DNA of 64,000 nucleotides from Paenirhodobacter enshiensis. Its GTDB lineage: Bacteria > Pseudomonadota > Alphaproteobacteria > Rhodobacterales > Rhodobacteraceae. The notes beneath the pieces were generated by a model that did no database searches, was not told the origin of the DNA, and worked only from the letters and a program-made list of their open reading frames with translations. This document shows, piece after piece, positions 1 to 9,681 of this stretch. The first letter of the stretch is position 1. The number at the start of each line of letters is the position of its first letter. Location of the stretch: the NCBI RefSeq assembly GCF_000740785.1, contig NZ_JFZB01000005.1, positions 1 through 64,000 on the forward strand, read 5' to 3'. A program made the translations under genes and the position numbers.

Positions 1-23
1 TTACTGCTCAAACCCGCAAGAGG

Positions 24-38
24 CTTTTTCGGAAAAAG
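24..38. repeat. Short AT-rich inverted repeat downstream of msrQ
   Basis: Perfect inverted repeat CTTTTT-CGG-AAAAAG in the 3' flank of the leftward msrPQ operon. It could belong to a transcript end, but no GC-rich stem is present, so this is only a structural note. Nothing else is recognisable in the first 75 bases. Confidence 0.3.
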
Positions 39-75
39 TTCAAATATCTCGCGCTTTTCCCGAAAATCCCTTGTT

Positions 76-738
76 TCATTGGGCCTCCGGCCGCGAAGTT
101 TTTCGCACCCCGCCGCGAGCCCCCGGAAAGCCGCCGAATCCCGGCCTGATCCGCACCGCCAGAAGCAGCATCAGCACCCCGAGCCACAGCCAGCCCTCCT
201 GCGAGATCACCTTCATCTGCCACAGATAGTGCACGACCCCGAGACTGGCCGCGACGTAGACCAGCCGATGCAGCCGTCGCCAGTTCGCCCCGAGTCGCCG
301 GATCGCCCGGTCGTTCGAGGTCGCCACCAGAGGAATCAGCGCGACGACCGCCCCCACCCCCAAAAGCAGATAGCGGCGGCGCCACAGATCGCTCAGCGCC
401 TGGTCCCACAGAAAGCCCATATCGAGAGAGAACCACACCACCACATGCAAGGTGACGTATCCTGCCGCGATCAGTCCGACCGCCCGGCGAAACCGCAACA
501 GGTTGATCCCGGCGAAGCGGCGAAGCGGCGTGATCGCCAGCCCGCCGAGCAGGAACCACAGCGCCACCTTGCCGAGGCGATGCTCCACCGTCTTCACCGG
601 ATCGGCACCGGGATCGCCCAGCACCATCTGCCACACCAGCACCGCAAGCGGCAGCAGCCCCGCCAGATAGACCGCCCAGACCGGCACCTTCGCGAACCCG
701 CGATTCAGCGCCATCGCGGCGGGGGACGGCGCGCTCAA
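76..738 (-). CDS. msrQ: MsrQ, heme-binding membrane subunit of the MsrPQ methionine sulfoxide reductase
   Basis: Inner-membrane b-type cytochrome that passes electrons from the respiratory chain to periplasmic MsrP for repair of oxidised methionines. The 220-residue product has about six hydrophobic segments of the ferric-reductase-like type, with histidines in YVTLHVVVW and in [20 protein letters not shown] that fit heme ligation. Length matches the family. It appears to start at a TTG that overlaps the msrP TGA stop by four bases (TTGA), with GAGGG just upstream, so it is translationally coupled to msrP. An ATG eight codons further in is the alternative start. Confidence 0.93.
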   Translation of the reverse strand: MSAPSPAAMALNRGFAKVPVWAVYLAGLLPLAVLVWQMVLGDPGADPVKTVEHRLGKVALWFLLGGLAITPLRRFAGINLLRFRRAVGLIAAGYVTLHVVVWFSLDMGFLWDQALSDLWRRRYLLLGVGAVVALIPLVATSNDRAIRRLGANWRRLHRLVYVAASLGVVHYLWQMKVISQEGWLWLGVLMLLLAVRIRPGFGGFPGARGGVRKTSRPEAQ

Positions 739-1673
739 TAGTTCGCCCTCAGGTCCATGCCACTATAAAGGCTCGCGACCTCCTCGCCGTAGCCGTTGAA
801 CGGCAGCGTCGGCACCCGGCGCGAGCTGAACAGCCCGCCGCCGATCCGCCGCTCCGTCGCCTGCGACCAGCGCGGATGATCCACCGCCGGGTTCACATTG
901 GCATAGAAGCCGTATTCGTTCGGCTGCATCCGGTTCCAGGTCGTCGGCGGCTGCCGGTCGGTCAGGGTGATCTTCACCACCGCCTTGATCGACTTGAAGC
1001 CATATTTCCACGGCACCACCAGCCGCAGCGGCGCGCCGCTCTGGTTCGGCAGCGGTGCATCATAAAGACCGCTAGCCAGAATCGTCAGCGGGTGCATCGC
1101 CTCATCAAGGCGCAACCCCTCGACATAGGGCCACTCGATCCCCGAACCCGGCGTCTGCATCGGCATCTGCGACGGACGATAGAGCGTCTGGAACGCCACG
1201 TATTTCGCCGAAGGCTGCACCCCCGCCCGGTTGAGCAACGCGGAGAGCGGGAAGCCGGTCCAGGGAATCACCATCGACCAGGCCTCGACGCAGCGGAAGC
1301 GATAGATCCGCTCTTCCGCGGGGGCGGAGCGCAGCACGTCATCGAGGCCCCAGTTCCCGGGCCGGTCGACAAGGCCCGCGATCTCCACCGTCCAGGGATC
1401 CGTGACGAGGCGGCCGGCGTTCTGCGCCGGGTCCTCCTTGCCGAAGCCGAACTCGTAATAGTTGTTGTAGCTGGTGATGTCCTTGAGCGCGTTCGGCGCC
1501 GCATCCGTCGAATAGGGCGAGGCCGCGGGTTTCGCGACTGCCGCCGCCGCGAACAGGCCGCTGCCGGCCACGCTGCCGGCCAGTGCGCCCGCCATCAGCG
1601 CGCGCCGGTTCAGGAACAGCTCCTTCGGCGTCACATCGGCATGGGTCAGGGGTCGTTTCGGATCGTTGCGCAT
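735..1673 (-). CDS. msrP: MsrP, periplasmic molybdopterin methionine sulfoxide reductase catalytic subunit
   Basis: Molybdoenzyme (YedY family) that reduces methionine sulfoxide in periplasmic proteins. The 312-residue product begins with a twin-arginine signal (RR at residues 23-24 followed by a hydrophobic Ala/Gly stretch) and carries the sulfite-oxidase-fold core; the cysteine in [14 protein letters not shown] is the expected molybdenum ligand. The ATG at 1673 is preceded by GGAGGG at suitable distance, which favours it over the ATG five codons upstream. It is the first gene of a two-gene operon with msrQ, and its upstream region is shared with the divergent smpB. Confidence 0.94.
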   Translation of the reverse strand: MRNDPKRPLTHADVTPKELFLNRRALMAGALAGSVAGSGLFAAAAVAKPAASPYSTDAAPNALKDITSYNNYYEFGFGKEDPAQNAGRLVTDPWTVEIAGLVDRPGNWGLDDVLRSAPAEERIYRFRCVEAWSMVIPWTGFPLSALLNRAGVQPSAKYVAFQTLYRPSQMPMQTPGSGIEWPYVEGLRLDEAMHPLTILASGLYDAPLPNQSGAPLRLVVPWKYGFKSIKAVVKITLTDRQPPTTWNRMQPNEYGFYANVNPAVDHPRWSQATERRIGGGLFSSRRVPTLPFNGYGEEVASLYSGMDLRANY

Positions 1674-1823
1674 CGTCAGGCCCTCCATATACCGGGAATG
1701 ATAGCGCAGCTTGGCGTTTCGGCAGCCCACTGAAACCGAACCTGTCGGAAATGTGAGCGCGACCGCCGCCCGAACCCGCCTGCACTGGACAGCCGCCCCC
1801 CCGTCGCCTATCTCGGAGCGATC

Positions 1824-2297
1824 ATGGCCAAGCAACACGACCCCAATTCCAAGCTGATCGCCGAGAACCGGCAGGCGCGTTACCATTACAGCATCGAGGA
1901 CACCCTCGAGGCCGGCATCGCGCTGATGGGGTCCGAGGTCAAATCGCTGCGCACCGGCAAGTCCAACATCACCGACAGCTATGCCTCGGTCGAGAAGGGC
2001 GAGCTGTGGCTGGTGAACGCCTATATCGCCTCCTACAAGGAAGCCGCGATGTTCGGCCACGAGGAACGGCGGCTGCGCAAGCTGCTGGTCAAGCGCAAGG
2101 AGCTGGCACGCCTGTGGCAGGCCACCGGGCGCGAGGGCATGACGCTGGTGCCGCTGAAGATGTATTTCAACGACAAGGGCATCGTGAAGGTGCTTCTCGG
2201 CATCGCCAAGGGCAAGAAATTCGCCGACAAGCGCGCCACCGAGGCCAAGCGCGACTGGGACCGCCAGAAGCAGCGCCTGCTGAAGCAAAACGGCTGA
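1824..2297 (+). CDS. smpB: SmpB, tmRNA-binding protein
   Basis: Binds tmRNA (SsrA) and brings it to stalled ribosomes for trans-translation. The 157 residues match the usual SmpB length. Family motifs are visible: an N-terminal [20 protein letters not shown], then [14 protein letters not shown], and a basic C-terminal tail rich in Lys/Arg ending [15 protein letters not shown]. It is divergent from msrP and followed 76 bases later by sseA. The ssrA RNA gene itself is not in this window. Confidence 0.97.
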   Translation: MAKQHDPNSKLIAENRQARYHYSIEDTLEAGIALMGSEVKSLRTGKSNITDSYASVEKGELWLVNAYIASYKEAAMFGHEERRLRKLLVKRKELARLWQATGREGMTLVPLKMYFNDKGIVKVLLGIAKGKKFADKRATEAKRDWDRQKQRLLKQNG

Positions 2298-2373
2298 TCG
2301 CGCGCTTGCCCGCCCCTGCCCGTGCCGTTAAGCACAGGGACATCCGACAGGCGGGACGAAAGGGGTGCGCATC

Positions 2374-3231
2374 ATGGCACAGGACGATCCGAAGACGCTG
2401 GTCTCCACGCAGTGGCTGGCCGACCATCTGGCCGACCCTGACCTGCGCATTCTCGACGGATCCTGGTTCATGCCGAACTCGGGCAAGAATGCGCGCGCGG
2501 ACTACGAGGCCGCGCATATCCCGAACGCCCGGTTCTTCGACATCGACGCGATCGCCGATACCCGCTCGCCGCTGCCGCATATGGCGCCGCCGCCCGAGAG
2601 GTTCATCTCGCGGCTGCGCGCGATGGGGGTGGGCGACGGCCATCAGGTGGTGGTCTACGATCAGGCCGGCATCTTCTCGGCGCCGCGGGTGTGGTGGACG
2701 TTCCGGCTGATGGGCAAGACCGATGTCGCGGTGCTCGACGGCGGCCTGCCGAAATGGCTGGCCGAGGGGCGCCCGGTCGACGCTTTCCCCGCGCTCATCA
2801 AGGACCGGCACATGACGGTGATGCGCCAGCCCGAGCGCGTGATGGACGTCACCGAGGTCGCCCGGGCCTCGAAGCTCGGCAGCCACGAGATCATCGACGC
2901 CCGCTCGCACGAGCGCTTCACCGGCGCCGTGGCCGAGCCGCGCCCCGGCCTGCGTTCGGGCCATATCCCCGGCGCGAAGAACGTGCCGTTCAACACGCTC
3001 ATCAACGCCGACGGCACGATGAAGTCCCCCGACGAGATCCGCGCCGCCTTCGTGGCCGCGGGCGTCGATCTGTCGAAACCCGCGATCACGTCTTGCGGGA
3101 CCGGCATCACCGCCTCGGTGCTGGCCTTCGGCCTCGAACGGATCGGCAAGCACGACTGGTCGGTCTACGACGGATCGTGGACGGAATGGGGCATGTATAC
3201 CGACCTCAAGGTCGCAACCGGAGAAGCATGA
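2374..3231 (+). CDS. sseA: 3-mercaptopyruvate / thiosulfate sulfurtransferase with two rhodanese domains
   Basis: Transfers sulfur from 3-mercaptopyruvate (or thiosulfate) to thiophilic acceptors. Two rhodanese domains are present: an N-terminal one without an active-site cysteine and a C-terminal one with SCGTGITA, close to the CG(S/T)GVTA loop typical of mercaptopyruvate sulfurtransferases. The start is taken as the ATG at 2374, eight bases after AGGGG; a GTG at 2365 is the alternative. The stop overlaps the first ATG of the following aminotransferase (ATGATG with GGAG upstream), so the two are coupled. Mercaptopyruvate derives from cysteine by transamination, which fits the aminotransferase neighbour. 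Confidence 0.92.
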   Translation: MAQDDPKTLVSTQWLADHLADPDLRILDGSWFMPNSGKNARADYEAAHIPNARFFDIDAIADTRSPLPHMAPPPERFISRLRAMGVGDGHQVVVYDQAGIFSAPRVWWTFRLMGKTDVAVLDGGLPKWLAEGRPVDAFPALIKDRHMTVMRQPERVMDVTEVARASKLGSHEIIDARSHERFTGAVAEPRPGLRSGHIPGAKNVPFNTLINADGTMKSPDEIRAAFVAAGVDLSKPAITSCGTGITASVLAFGLERIGKHDWSVYDGSWTEWGMYTDLKVATGEA

Positions 3232-4415
3232 TGTTCGGCACGTTGAAGCCGCAGGCGCCCGACGCCATCATCCAGCTGATCGCCGCCTTCCGTGACGACC
3301 CGCGCGAAAACAAGGTCGACCTCGGCGTCGGCGTCTACAAGAACGCCGAGGGCCGCACCCCGGTGATGCGCGCCGTGCGCGAGGCCGAGCGCCGGATCTG
3401 GGAAGCCGAGACGACGAAGACCTATATCTCCTCGCTCGCGGGCGAGGCCTCGTTCCACGAGGCGATGGCGGGGCTGGTGCTCGGCGCGGATTACCCGAAG
3501 GATCGGCTGTCGGGGCTGCAAAGCGTCGGCGGCACCGGCGCGGTGCGGCAGGGCTTCGAGATCGCGCGTCTCGCCAATCCCGACACCACCGTCTGGGTGC
3601 CCGATCCCACCTGGCCGAACCATGTCACCATCCTGGACTTCATGCACCAGCGCCACCGCCCCTACCGCTACTTCGACGCCGAGACCCGCACCGTCGCCTT
3701 CGATGCGATGCTGGCCGACCTCGAACAGGTGAAGCCGGGCGACCTGGTGCTGCTGCACGGCTGCTGCCACAACCCGACCGGGGCGAACCCGACGCTGGCG
3801 CAATGGGCCGAGATCGCCGATCTGCTGCTGCGCAAGGGCGCGGTGCCGCTGGTCGATCTGGCCTATCAGGGCTTCGGCGACGGGCTGGAGGAAGACGCCG
3901 CCGGCACCCGGCTGATCGCCGCGCGCCTGCCCGAGGTGCTGATCGCCGCCTCCTGCTCGAAGAACTTCGGCATCTACCGCGAGCGCACCGGCTGCCTGCT
4001 GGTGCTGACCGATCCGTCGAACCGCGCGGTGATGCAGGGCACGCTCGCCCATGTGAACCGGCAGACCTTCTCCTTCCCGCCCGATCACGGCGCGCGCATC
4101 GTGCAGACCATCCTCACCACGCCCGAGCTGCGCGCCGACTGGGAGGCCGAACTGACCGAGGTCCGCAACGGCATGTTGTCGCTGCGCCGCCAGCTCGCCG
4201 ACGAGCTGCGCCGGCTGACCAATTCGGACCGGTTCGACTTCCTCGCCGGGCACCGCGGGATGTTCTCGCGCCTCGGCGCGACGCCCGAACAGGTCGAGAA
4301 GATGCGCCTCGACAGCGGCATCTACATGGTCGGCGATTCGCGGATGAACATCGCCGGGCTGAACGAGGCCTCGGTCCCCGTTCTCGCCCGTGCCATCGTC
4401 GACGCCGGCGTCTGA
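3231..4415 (+). CDS. Class I aromatic amino acid / aspartate aminotransferase (TyrB/AspC type)
   Basis: PLP-dependent transaminase of the AspC/TyrB subfamily, 394 residues, the family's normal length. Diagnostic stretches are VDLGVGVYKN near the N-terminus, HGCCHNPTGANP, and SCSKNFGIYRERTG, whose lysine is the expected Schiff-base residue; the arginine of MNIAG-adjacent SRMN fits the family end. The ATG at 3231 is favoured because GGAG lies seven bases upstream; the ATG at 3228 overlaps the sseA stop. It may supply mercaptopyruvate from cysteine to SseA, but this is inferred from coupling only; substrate range cannot be read from the sequence. Confidence 0.9.
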   Translation: MFGTLKPQAPDAIIQLIAAFRDDPRENKVDLGVGVYKNAEGRTPVMRAVREAERRIWEAETTKTYISSLAGEASFHEAMAGLVLGADYPKDRLSGLQSVGGTGAVRQGFEIARLANPDTTVWVPDPTWPNHVTILDFMHQRHRPYRYFDAETRTVAFDAMLADLEQVKPGDLVLLHGCCHNPTGANPTLAQWAEIADLLLRKGAVPLVDLAYQGFGDGLEEDAAGTRLIAARLPEVLIAASCSKNFGIYRERTGCLLVLTDPSNRAVMQGTLAHVNRQTFSFPPDHGARIVQTILTTPELRADWEAELTEVRNGMLSLRRQLADELRRLTNSDRFDFLAGHRGMFSRLGATPEQVEKMRLDSGIYMVGDSRMNIAGLNEASVPVLARAIVDAGV

Positions 4416-4449
4416 GCCGGAACACCCGATCCTCACCACTTCGTGACAC

Positions 4450-4476
4450 CCCGCGGCAGGGAAACCTGACCGCGGG
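4450..4476 (+). terminator. Hairpin after the aminotransferase gene
   Basis: CCCGCGG (4450-4456) pairs with CCGCGGG (4470-4476); an inner AGG/CCT pair closes a GAAA tetraloop. It lies 34 bases after the stop and is followed by ATTGGTTTGT, so the T tract is weak. Likely separates this transcript from the marR-emrAB operon. Confidence 0.5.
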
Positions 4477-4485
4477 ATTGGTTTG

Positions 4486-4512
4486 TATCTTGCAAAGATA
4501 AGCAGGCTTATC
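4486..4512. promoter_or_regulatory. Two overlapping palindromes upstream of marR, probable MarR operator
   Basis: Perfect inverted repeat TATCTT-GCA-AAGATA (4486-4500) overlaps a second one, GATAAGC-AG-GCTTATC (4497-4512). They lie 38 to 64 bases before the marR ATG, in a locally AT-rich stretch. Self-repression by MarR at palindromes of this size is the usual arrangement for marR-emrAB operons. A loose promoter, TTGCAA (4491-4496) with TATCCC 17 bases later, would be covered by both palindromes. Confidence 0.65.
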
Positions 4513-4549
4513 ATATCCCGGCTTACCTTACTGACGAGAGCGCACCCCC

Positions 4550-5005
4550 ATGCCCTGCCCGACCGATCCGTCCATCAGCTTCGGCTTCCTGCTGGCCGAT
4601 GCCGCCCGCGCGGTGCGCCGACAGTTCCAGAGACGCGGCGCGGACCTCGGGATCAGCGCCTCGCAATGGCGGCTTCTGGTGCAGGTGATGCGCTGCGGGG
4701 CACTGCCGCAGGCGCGCCTCGCCGAGCTTCTGGAAATCGAACCGATCTCGGTCTCGCGACTGGTCGACCGGATGCAGGAAGCCGGCTGGCTGATCCGCTA
4801 CCCCGATGCCGAGGACCGTCGCATCAAGCTGGTCGATCTGACCGAGAAAAGCCGCGCCACCTTCGCCGACATGCGCTGCATCGCCGACGACATCTATTCC
4901 GAGGCACTGCAGGGTGTCTCGCCCGAAGCCTATCAGATCACCCGCACCGCCCTGCTGCGGCTGATCCGAAACCTTTCCGAACCGACCGGGACCCAAGACG
5001 AATGA
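4550..5005 (+). CDS. MarR-family transcriptional regulator of the adjacent efflux operon
   Basis: Winged-helix repressor, 151 residues. The DNA-binding part is visible as LAELLEIEPISVSRLVDRMQ (recognition helix) followed by the wing YPDAEDRRIKLVDLTEKS, a clear MarR signature. It is the first gene of marR-emrA-emrB; its TGA overlaps the emrA ATG by four bases (ATGA). Probable autorepressor acting at the palindromes just upstream and released by a small hydrophobic or aromatic compound. The ligand cannot be told from the sequence. Confidence 0.93.
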   Translation: MPCPTDPSISFGFLLADAARAVRRQFQRRGADLGISASQWRLLVQVMRCGALPQARLAELLEIEPISVSRLVDRMQEAGWLIRYPDAEDRRIKLVDLTEKSRATFADMRCIADDIYSEALQGVSPEAYQITRTALLRLIRNLSEPTGTQDE

Positions 5006-6093
5006 GCACCGAACCCACCGACGCGCCCAAGATGCCGCGCCAGACGAAGAAACCGAAGAAGCTGCTGATGGCGGCGCTGCCCGTGGCGGTGGTCGCCGTG
5101 GGGCTGTGGATGTGGCTTGATTCGGGCCGCTACGAATCGACCGACAACGCCGCGCTGCAGCAGGCGCGGATCACCGTCGCGGCGAATGTCTCGGGACGGA
5201 TCACCCGGGTCTTCGCCACCGACAGCACCATCGTGACCGCCGGTACCCCGCTGTTCGAGGTCGACCCGGAGCCCTACCGCCTTGCCCTCGCCAAGGCCGA
5301 GACCGCGCTCGCGCAGGCCCGGCTGCAGATCGACCAGCTGCGCGCGAATTACCAGGTGGCACTGGCGCAGGAACAGTCGGCACGCGACAGCGTGGCCTAT
5401 TTCGATGCCGAGCTGAAGCGTCAGCAGGCGATCACCGTGAAGGGGGTGGGCACGGCCTCGGCCCTCGATTCGGCACGCCACGACGCGAATTCGGCACATC
5501 AGACGCTGAACGCCGCGACGCAAAGCGTGGATGCGGCGCTGGCCGCGCTCGGCGGCGACCCGGACATCAAGACCGACGATCACCCGACCGTGCGCGCCGC
5601 CATCGTCGCGCGCGACAGTGCCGCCTATGATCTGTCGCTGACCACCGTCAAGGCGGCGGCGGACGGCATCGTCTACCAGGCCAGCAACTTCAAGCCGGGG
5701 CAGTATGTCTCGGCCGGGGCGACGCTGTTCTCGCTGGTCGAGACCGGCGACACCTGGGTGACGGCGAATTTCAAGGAGACCCAGATCGGCCGGATGCAGC
5801 CGGGCGACACCGCCACCGTGGTTTTCGACACCTTCCCCGGCCATGACTTCAAAGCGGTGGTCGAATCGGTCGGCGCGGGCACGGGAGCCGAGTTCTCGGT
5901 GCTGCCGGCGCAGAACGCCACCGGCAACTGGGTCAAGGTCACGCAGCGCGTTCCGGTGAAGCTGCGCCTTTCGCAAAACGCGAACCTGTCGGGGCTGCGC
6001 ACCGGTCTGTCGGCCGAGGTGACCGTCGATACCCGCGCCGCCACCCGCCTCAGCGCGCTGTTCGGCACCCGGGCCGAGGCGAAGCCGGAATAA
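5002..6093 (+). CDS. emrA: EmrA-type membrane fusion protein of a tripartite multidrug efflux pump
   Basis: HlyD/EmrA periplasmic adaptor of 363 residues. It has a short cytoplasmic basic N-terminus, one membrane anchor (LLMAALPVAVVAVGLWMWL), the beta-barrel/lipoyl region starting at YESTDNAALQQARITVAANV, a coiled-coil hairpin rich in Ala/Gln, and a second lipoyl half with PGQYVSAGATLFSLV. It links inner-membrane EmrB to an outer-membrane channel that is not encoded nearby. The start overlaps the marR stop; emrB follows three bases after its stop. Confidence 0.93.
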   Translation: MSTEPTDAPKMPRQTKKPKKLLMAALPVAVVAVGLWMWLDSGRYESTDNAALQQARITVAANVSGRITRVFATDSTIVTAGTPLFEVDPEPYRLALAKAETALAQARLQIDQLRANYQVALAQEQSARDSVAYFDAELKRQQAITVKGVGTASALDSARHDANSAHQTLNAATQSVDAALAALGGDPDIKTDDHPTVRAAIVARDSAAYDLSLTTVKAAADGIVYQASNFKPGQYVSAGATLFSLVETGDTWVTANFKETQIGRMQPGDTATVVFDTFPGHDFKAVVESVGAGTGAEFSVLPAQNATGNWVKVTQRVPVKLRLSQNANLSGLRTGLSAEVTVDTRAATRLSALFGTRAEAKPE

Positions 6094-6096
6094 GCC

Positions 6097-7644
6097 ATGT
6101 CCGCCCAGCCGATGCCCCCGACCCACATGGAGGTGAAGAACCGCGCCCTGATCACCGCCTCGCTGATGCTGGCGACGATCATGCAGGTTCTGGACACCAC
6201 GATTGCCAACGTGGCACTGCCGTCGATGAAGGCGGATCTCGGTGCCTCGTCGGACACGATCAACTGGGTTCTGACCGCCTATATCGTCGCCGCCGCCATC
6301 GCGACGCCGCTGTCGGGCTGGATGTCCGAACGCTTCGGCCGCAAGGAAATCTTCATCTGGTCGATCGTCGGCTTCGTGGTGACCTCGATGCTGTGCGGCA
6401 TCGCCTGGAGCCTCGAGACGATGGTGGCGTTCCGGCTGCTGCAAGGCGTGTTCGGCGCCGCCATCGTGCCCCTGTCGCAGACCTTCCTTCTCGACATCAA
6501 CCCGCGCGAGCGTCAGGGCCAGGCGATGGCGATCTGGGGCGCGGGGATCATGGTCGGCCCGATCATCGGCCCCACGCTCGGCGGTTATCTGACCGATGCG
6601 TTCAACTGGCGGTGGGTGTTCTACATCAACGTGCCGCTCGGCATCATCGCGCTGGTGGGGTGCCTCGCCTCGCTGCCCGACATGCCGCGCCGGATCCGAC
6701 AGTTCGACTTCTTCGGCTTCGCCGCGCTCAGCATCGGCATCGGCGCGCTGCAGCTGATGCTCGACCGCGGCGGCGAGGTCGACTGGTTCAACTCGGCCGA
6801 GATCTGGATCGAGACCGCCATCGCCGTCTGCGGCTTCTGGGTCTTCGCAGTCTGGATCGCCGGAACGGAGCATCCGTTCATCGACCCGAAGATGTTCCTC
6901 GACCGCAACTTCGCGGTGGGACTGGTGTTCATCTTCATCGTGGGGATCATCCTGCTCGCCTCGCTGGCGCTGATGCCGCCGATGCTGTCGTCGATCTTCG
7001 GCTATCCGGTGGTGACGACCGGTCTGGTGATGGCACCGCGCGGCGTGGGCACCATGGCGACGATGATCATCGCGGGGCGGATCGTGCGGCACGTCGATCC
7101 GCGCAAGATGGTGGCGACGGGGCTGGTGCTGACGGCGATCTCGCTCGAGATGATGACCGGCTTCGATCCGCAGATGGATTCCTGGCCGATCATCTCCTCG
7201 GGGCTGGTGCAGGGCTTCGGGCTGGGGCTGGTGTTCGTGCCGCTCTCGACCGTGGCCTTCGCGACGCTCGATCCGCGCTATCGCGGCGACGGCACGGCAC
7301 TGTTCAGCCTGTTGCGCAACATCGGCTCGTCGATCGGGATCTCGGTGGTGACGCTGCTGCTGACGCGCAATACCCAGATCAACCATGTCCAGCTGGCGCA
7401 GCACCTGTCGCCTTACGATCCGAACTTCGGCCAGCTCTCGACGATCTTCGCCGGCCTGAGGGCGAGCTATGGCGAAGGCGCGGCCTGGACCCAGATGAAC
7501 GCGATCGTCGGTCAGCAGGCGGCGATGATCGGCTATGTCGACGACTTCAAGGCGATGACCTGGGTGACCGTTGCGGCGATCCCGCTGATCTTTCTGCTGC
7601 GCCGCCCCGGAGCCCCTGCCGCGACCCCCGTCCCGTCCGAGTAG
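6097..7644 (+). CDS. emrB: EmrB-type DHA2-family (14-TM) drug:proton antiporter
   Basis: Major facilitator superfamily exporter of 515 residues, typical for the 14-helix DHA2 group. Visible family signatures are the helix-1 motif LDTTIANVALPSM, the GWMSERFGRKEIF loop-2 motif and the helix-5 antiporter motif GIMVGPIIGPTLGGYL. Forms an efflux system with EmrA. Followed by a strong hairpin terminator at 7683-7710 shared with the convergent amtB. Confidence 0.95.
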   Translation: MSAQPMPPTHMEVKNRALITASLMLATIMQVLDTTIANVALPSMKADLGASSDTINWVLTAYIVAAAIATPLSGWMSERFGRKEIFIWSIVGFVVTSMLCGIAWSLETMVAFRLLQGVFGAAIVPLSQTFLLDINPRERQGQAMAIWGAGIMVGPIIGPTLGGYLTDAFNWRWVFYINVPLGIIALVGCLASLPDMPRRIRQFDFFGFAALSIGIGALQLMLDRGGEVDWFNSAEIWIETAIAVCGFWVFAVWIAGTEHPFIDPKMFLDRNFAVGLVFIFIVGIILLASLALMPPMLSSIFGYPVVTTGLVMAPRGVGTMATMIIAGRIVRHVDPRKMVATGLVLTAISLEMMTGFDPQMDSWPIISSGLVQGFGLGLVFVPLSTVAFATLDPRYRGDGTALFSLLRNIGSSIGISVVTLLLTRNTQINHVQLAQHLSPYDPNFGQLSTIFAGLRASYGEGAAWTQMNAIVGQQAAMIGYVDDFKAMTWVTVAAIPLIFLLRRPGAPAATPVPSE

Positions 7645-7682
7645 GCGCGCGCCCGGCGCGGGGATGCTCTCGATGCAAAAGG

Positions 7683-7710
7683 AAAGGCCCGGGGTTTCCC
7701 CCGGGCCTTT
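7683..7710. terminator. Bidirectional intrinsic terminator between emrB and amtB
   Basis: Twelve-base perfect stem AAAGGCCCGGGG / CCCCGGGCCTTT with a TTTC loop, lying between two convergent genes. The A and T runs at the stem base let it work for both strands. Confidence 0.88.
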
Positions 7711-7731
7711 CGCGTTCCGCCGAAGCGGATC

Positions 7732-9054
7732 TTACATGTGATAGGCGCTTTCGCCATGCGAGGTCTGATCGAGGCCCTGACGCTCGTCGTCGGCCGAGGC
7801 ACGCAGCCCCATGACCATATCGACGATCTTGTACAGGATGAACGAACCCACACCGCTCCAGACAACGGTCACGAGAACCGCCTTGATCTGAGTGATGACC
7901 TGGGCGCCCATGGTGCCGTCATGGGCATAACCCACGCCGCCGAACACCGTCGAGGTCAGGAAGCCCGTGCCGACCGCGCCGACGATGCCGCCCACGCCGT
8001 GGATCCCGAAGACGTCGAGGCTGTCGTCATAGCCGAACTTGTTCTTCACCACCGCAACGAAGAAGTAGCACACCAGCGAAACCACAACGCCGAGGATGAT
8101 CGCGCCCATCGGGCCGATGGTGCCGCAAGCCGGGGTCACGGCGACGAGGCCGGCAACCATGCCCGAGCAGGCGCCCAGCATCGACGACTTGCCACGGGTG
8201 ACGCTTTCGATCAGCGCCCAGGTGACCAGAGCGGTCGCGGTGCAGATGAAGGTGTTGATCAGCGCCAGACCGGCCGTCGCGTTCGCTTCGAGGTTCGAGC
8301 CGACGTTGAAGCCGAACCAGCCGACCCACAGCATACAGGCACCGACCATGGCCAGCGTCATCGAATGCGGCGCCATCATGTCCTTGCCCAGACCGATGCG
8401 CGGCCCGATGATCAGAGCACCGACCAGCGCCGCGATACCGGCGTTGATGTGAACCACGGTGCCGCCGGCGAAGTCGATCGCGCCCCAGCCGTAGACCAGG
8501 CCGTTGGCATCCCACACCATGTGGGCAACGGGGAAGTAAACGAAGGTGCCCCACAGCGCGCAGAACAGCACGACCGCGCCGAACTTCACGCGCTCGGCGA
8601 AACCGCCGATGATCAGCGCCGGGGTGATCGCGGCGAAGGTCATCTGGAACACGATGAAGACATATTCCGGGATCGCCACGCCCTGGGTGAAGGTGGCCGC
8701 GGTGCTGTCGACGCCGACGCCCGACAGGAACAGCTTCGAGAAGCCGCCGAAGAACGGGTTGGTCGAACCGCCGAAGGCGAAGGAATAGCCGTAGATGACC
8801 CAGATGATCATCATCACCGCCGCGACGACGGTGGTCTGCATCAGCAGCGACAGCATGTTCTTGACGCGCACGAGGCCGCCGTAGAACAGCGCCAGGCCCG
8901 GCAGCGTCATGAACAGCACGAGCACGCTCGCCGTCATCATCCACGCGATATCGCCCTTGTCGACGACAGGCGCCGGGGCGTCGTCAGCCAGCGCCGGCAG
9001 CGCCGCGAGGGCGAATGCCGAGGCAAGCCCCGCAATTTTCGTAAGAGTCTTCAT
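7732..9054 (-). CDS. amtB: AmtB ammonium transporter
   Basis: Ammonium/methylammonium channel of the inner membrane, 440 residues. A cleavable signal (ending PALADDAPA) is followed by eleven expected transmembrane helices. The Amt signature stretch DFAGGTVVHINAGIAALVGA and the late pore region FGIHGVGGIVGAVGTGFL with its histidine are clear. The ATG at 9054 is chosen; a GTG three codons upstream sits too close to AGGGGAA to use it. It follows glnK on the same strand by 25 bases, the standard glnK-amtB pair in which GlnK plugs AmtB when nitrogen is plentiful. Confidence 0.97.
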   Translation of the reverse strand: MKTLTKIAGLASAFALAALPALADDAPAPVVDKGDIAWMMTASVLVLFMTLPGLALFYGGLVRVKNMLSLLMQTTVVAAVMMIIWVIYGYSFAFGGSTNPFFGGFSKLFLSGVGVDSTAATFTQGVAIPEYVFIVFQMTFAAITPALIIGGFAERVKFGAVVLFCALWGTFVYFPVAHMVWDANGLVYGWGAIDFAGGTVVHINAGIAALVGALIIGPRIGLGKDMMAPHSMTLAMVGACMLWVGWFGFNVGSNLEANATAGLALINTFICTATALVTWALIESVTRGKSSMLGACSGMVAGLVAVTPACGTIGPMGAIILGVVVSLVCYFFVAVVKNKFGYDDSLDVFGIHGVGGIVGAVGTGFLTSTVFGGVGYAHDGTMGAQVITQIKAVLVTVVWSGVGSFILYKIVDMVMGLRASADDERQGLDQTSHGESAYHM

Positions 9055-9079
9055 CTCGTTCACTTCCCCTGAGCGTTTT

Positions 9080-9559
<480 letters not shown>

Positions 9560-9681
9560 TTAAATATTAGGCGCAACGTCCAAAAAATATGCGAATCGAG
9601 AAATCGGTCATGGAATGTCCCTCTCCACATCCCGGACGCGTTTCTGTAGTCTGCCGGGAAACGGAAAACGGCGGACAGGCA

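Noticed and set aside
4933-7404. An 823-codon minus-strand frame opposite emrA and emrB.
   Set aside because: His/Arg/Gln-rich low-complexity shadow of two well-supported transporter genes.
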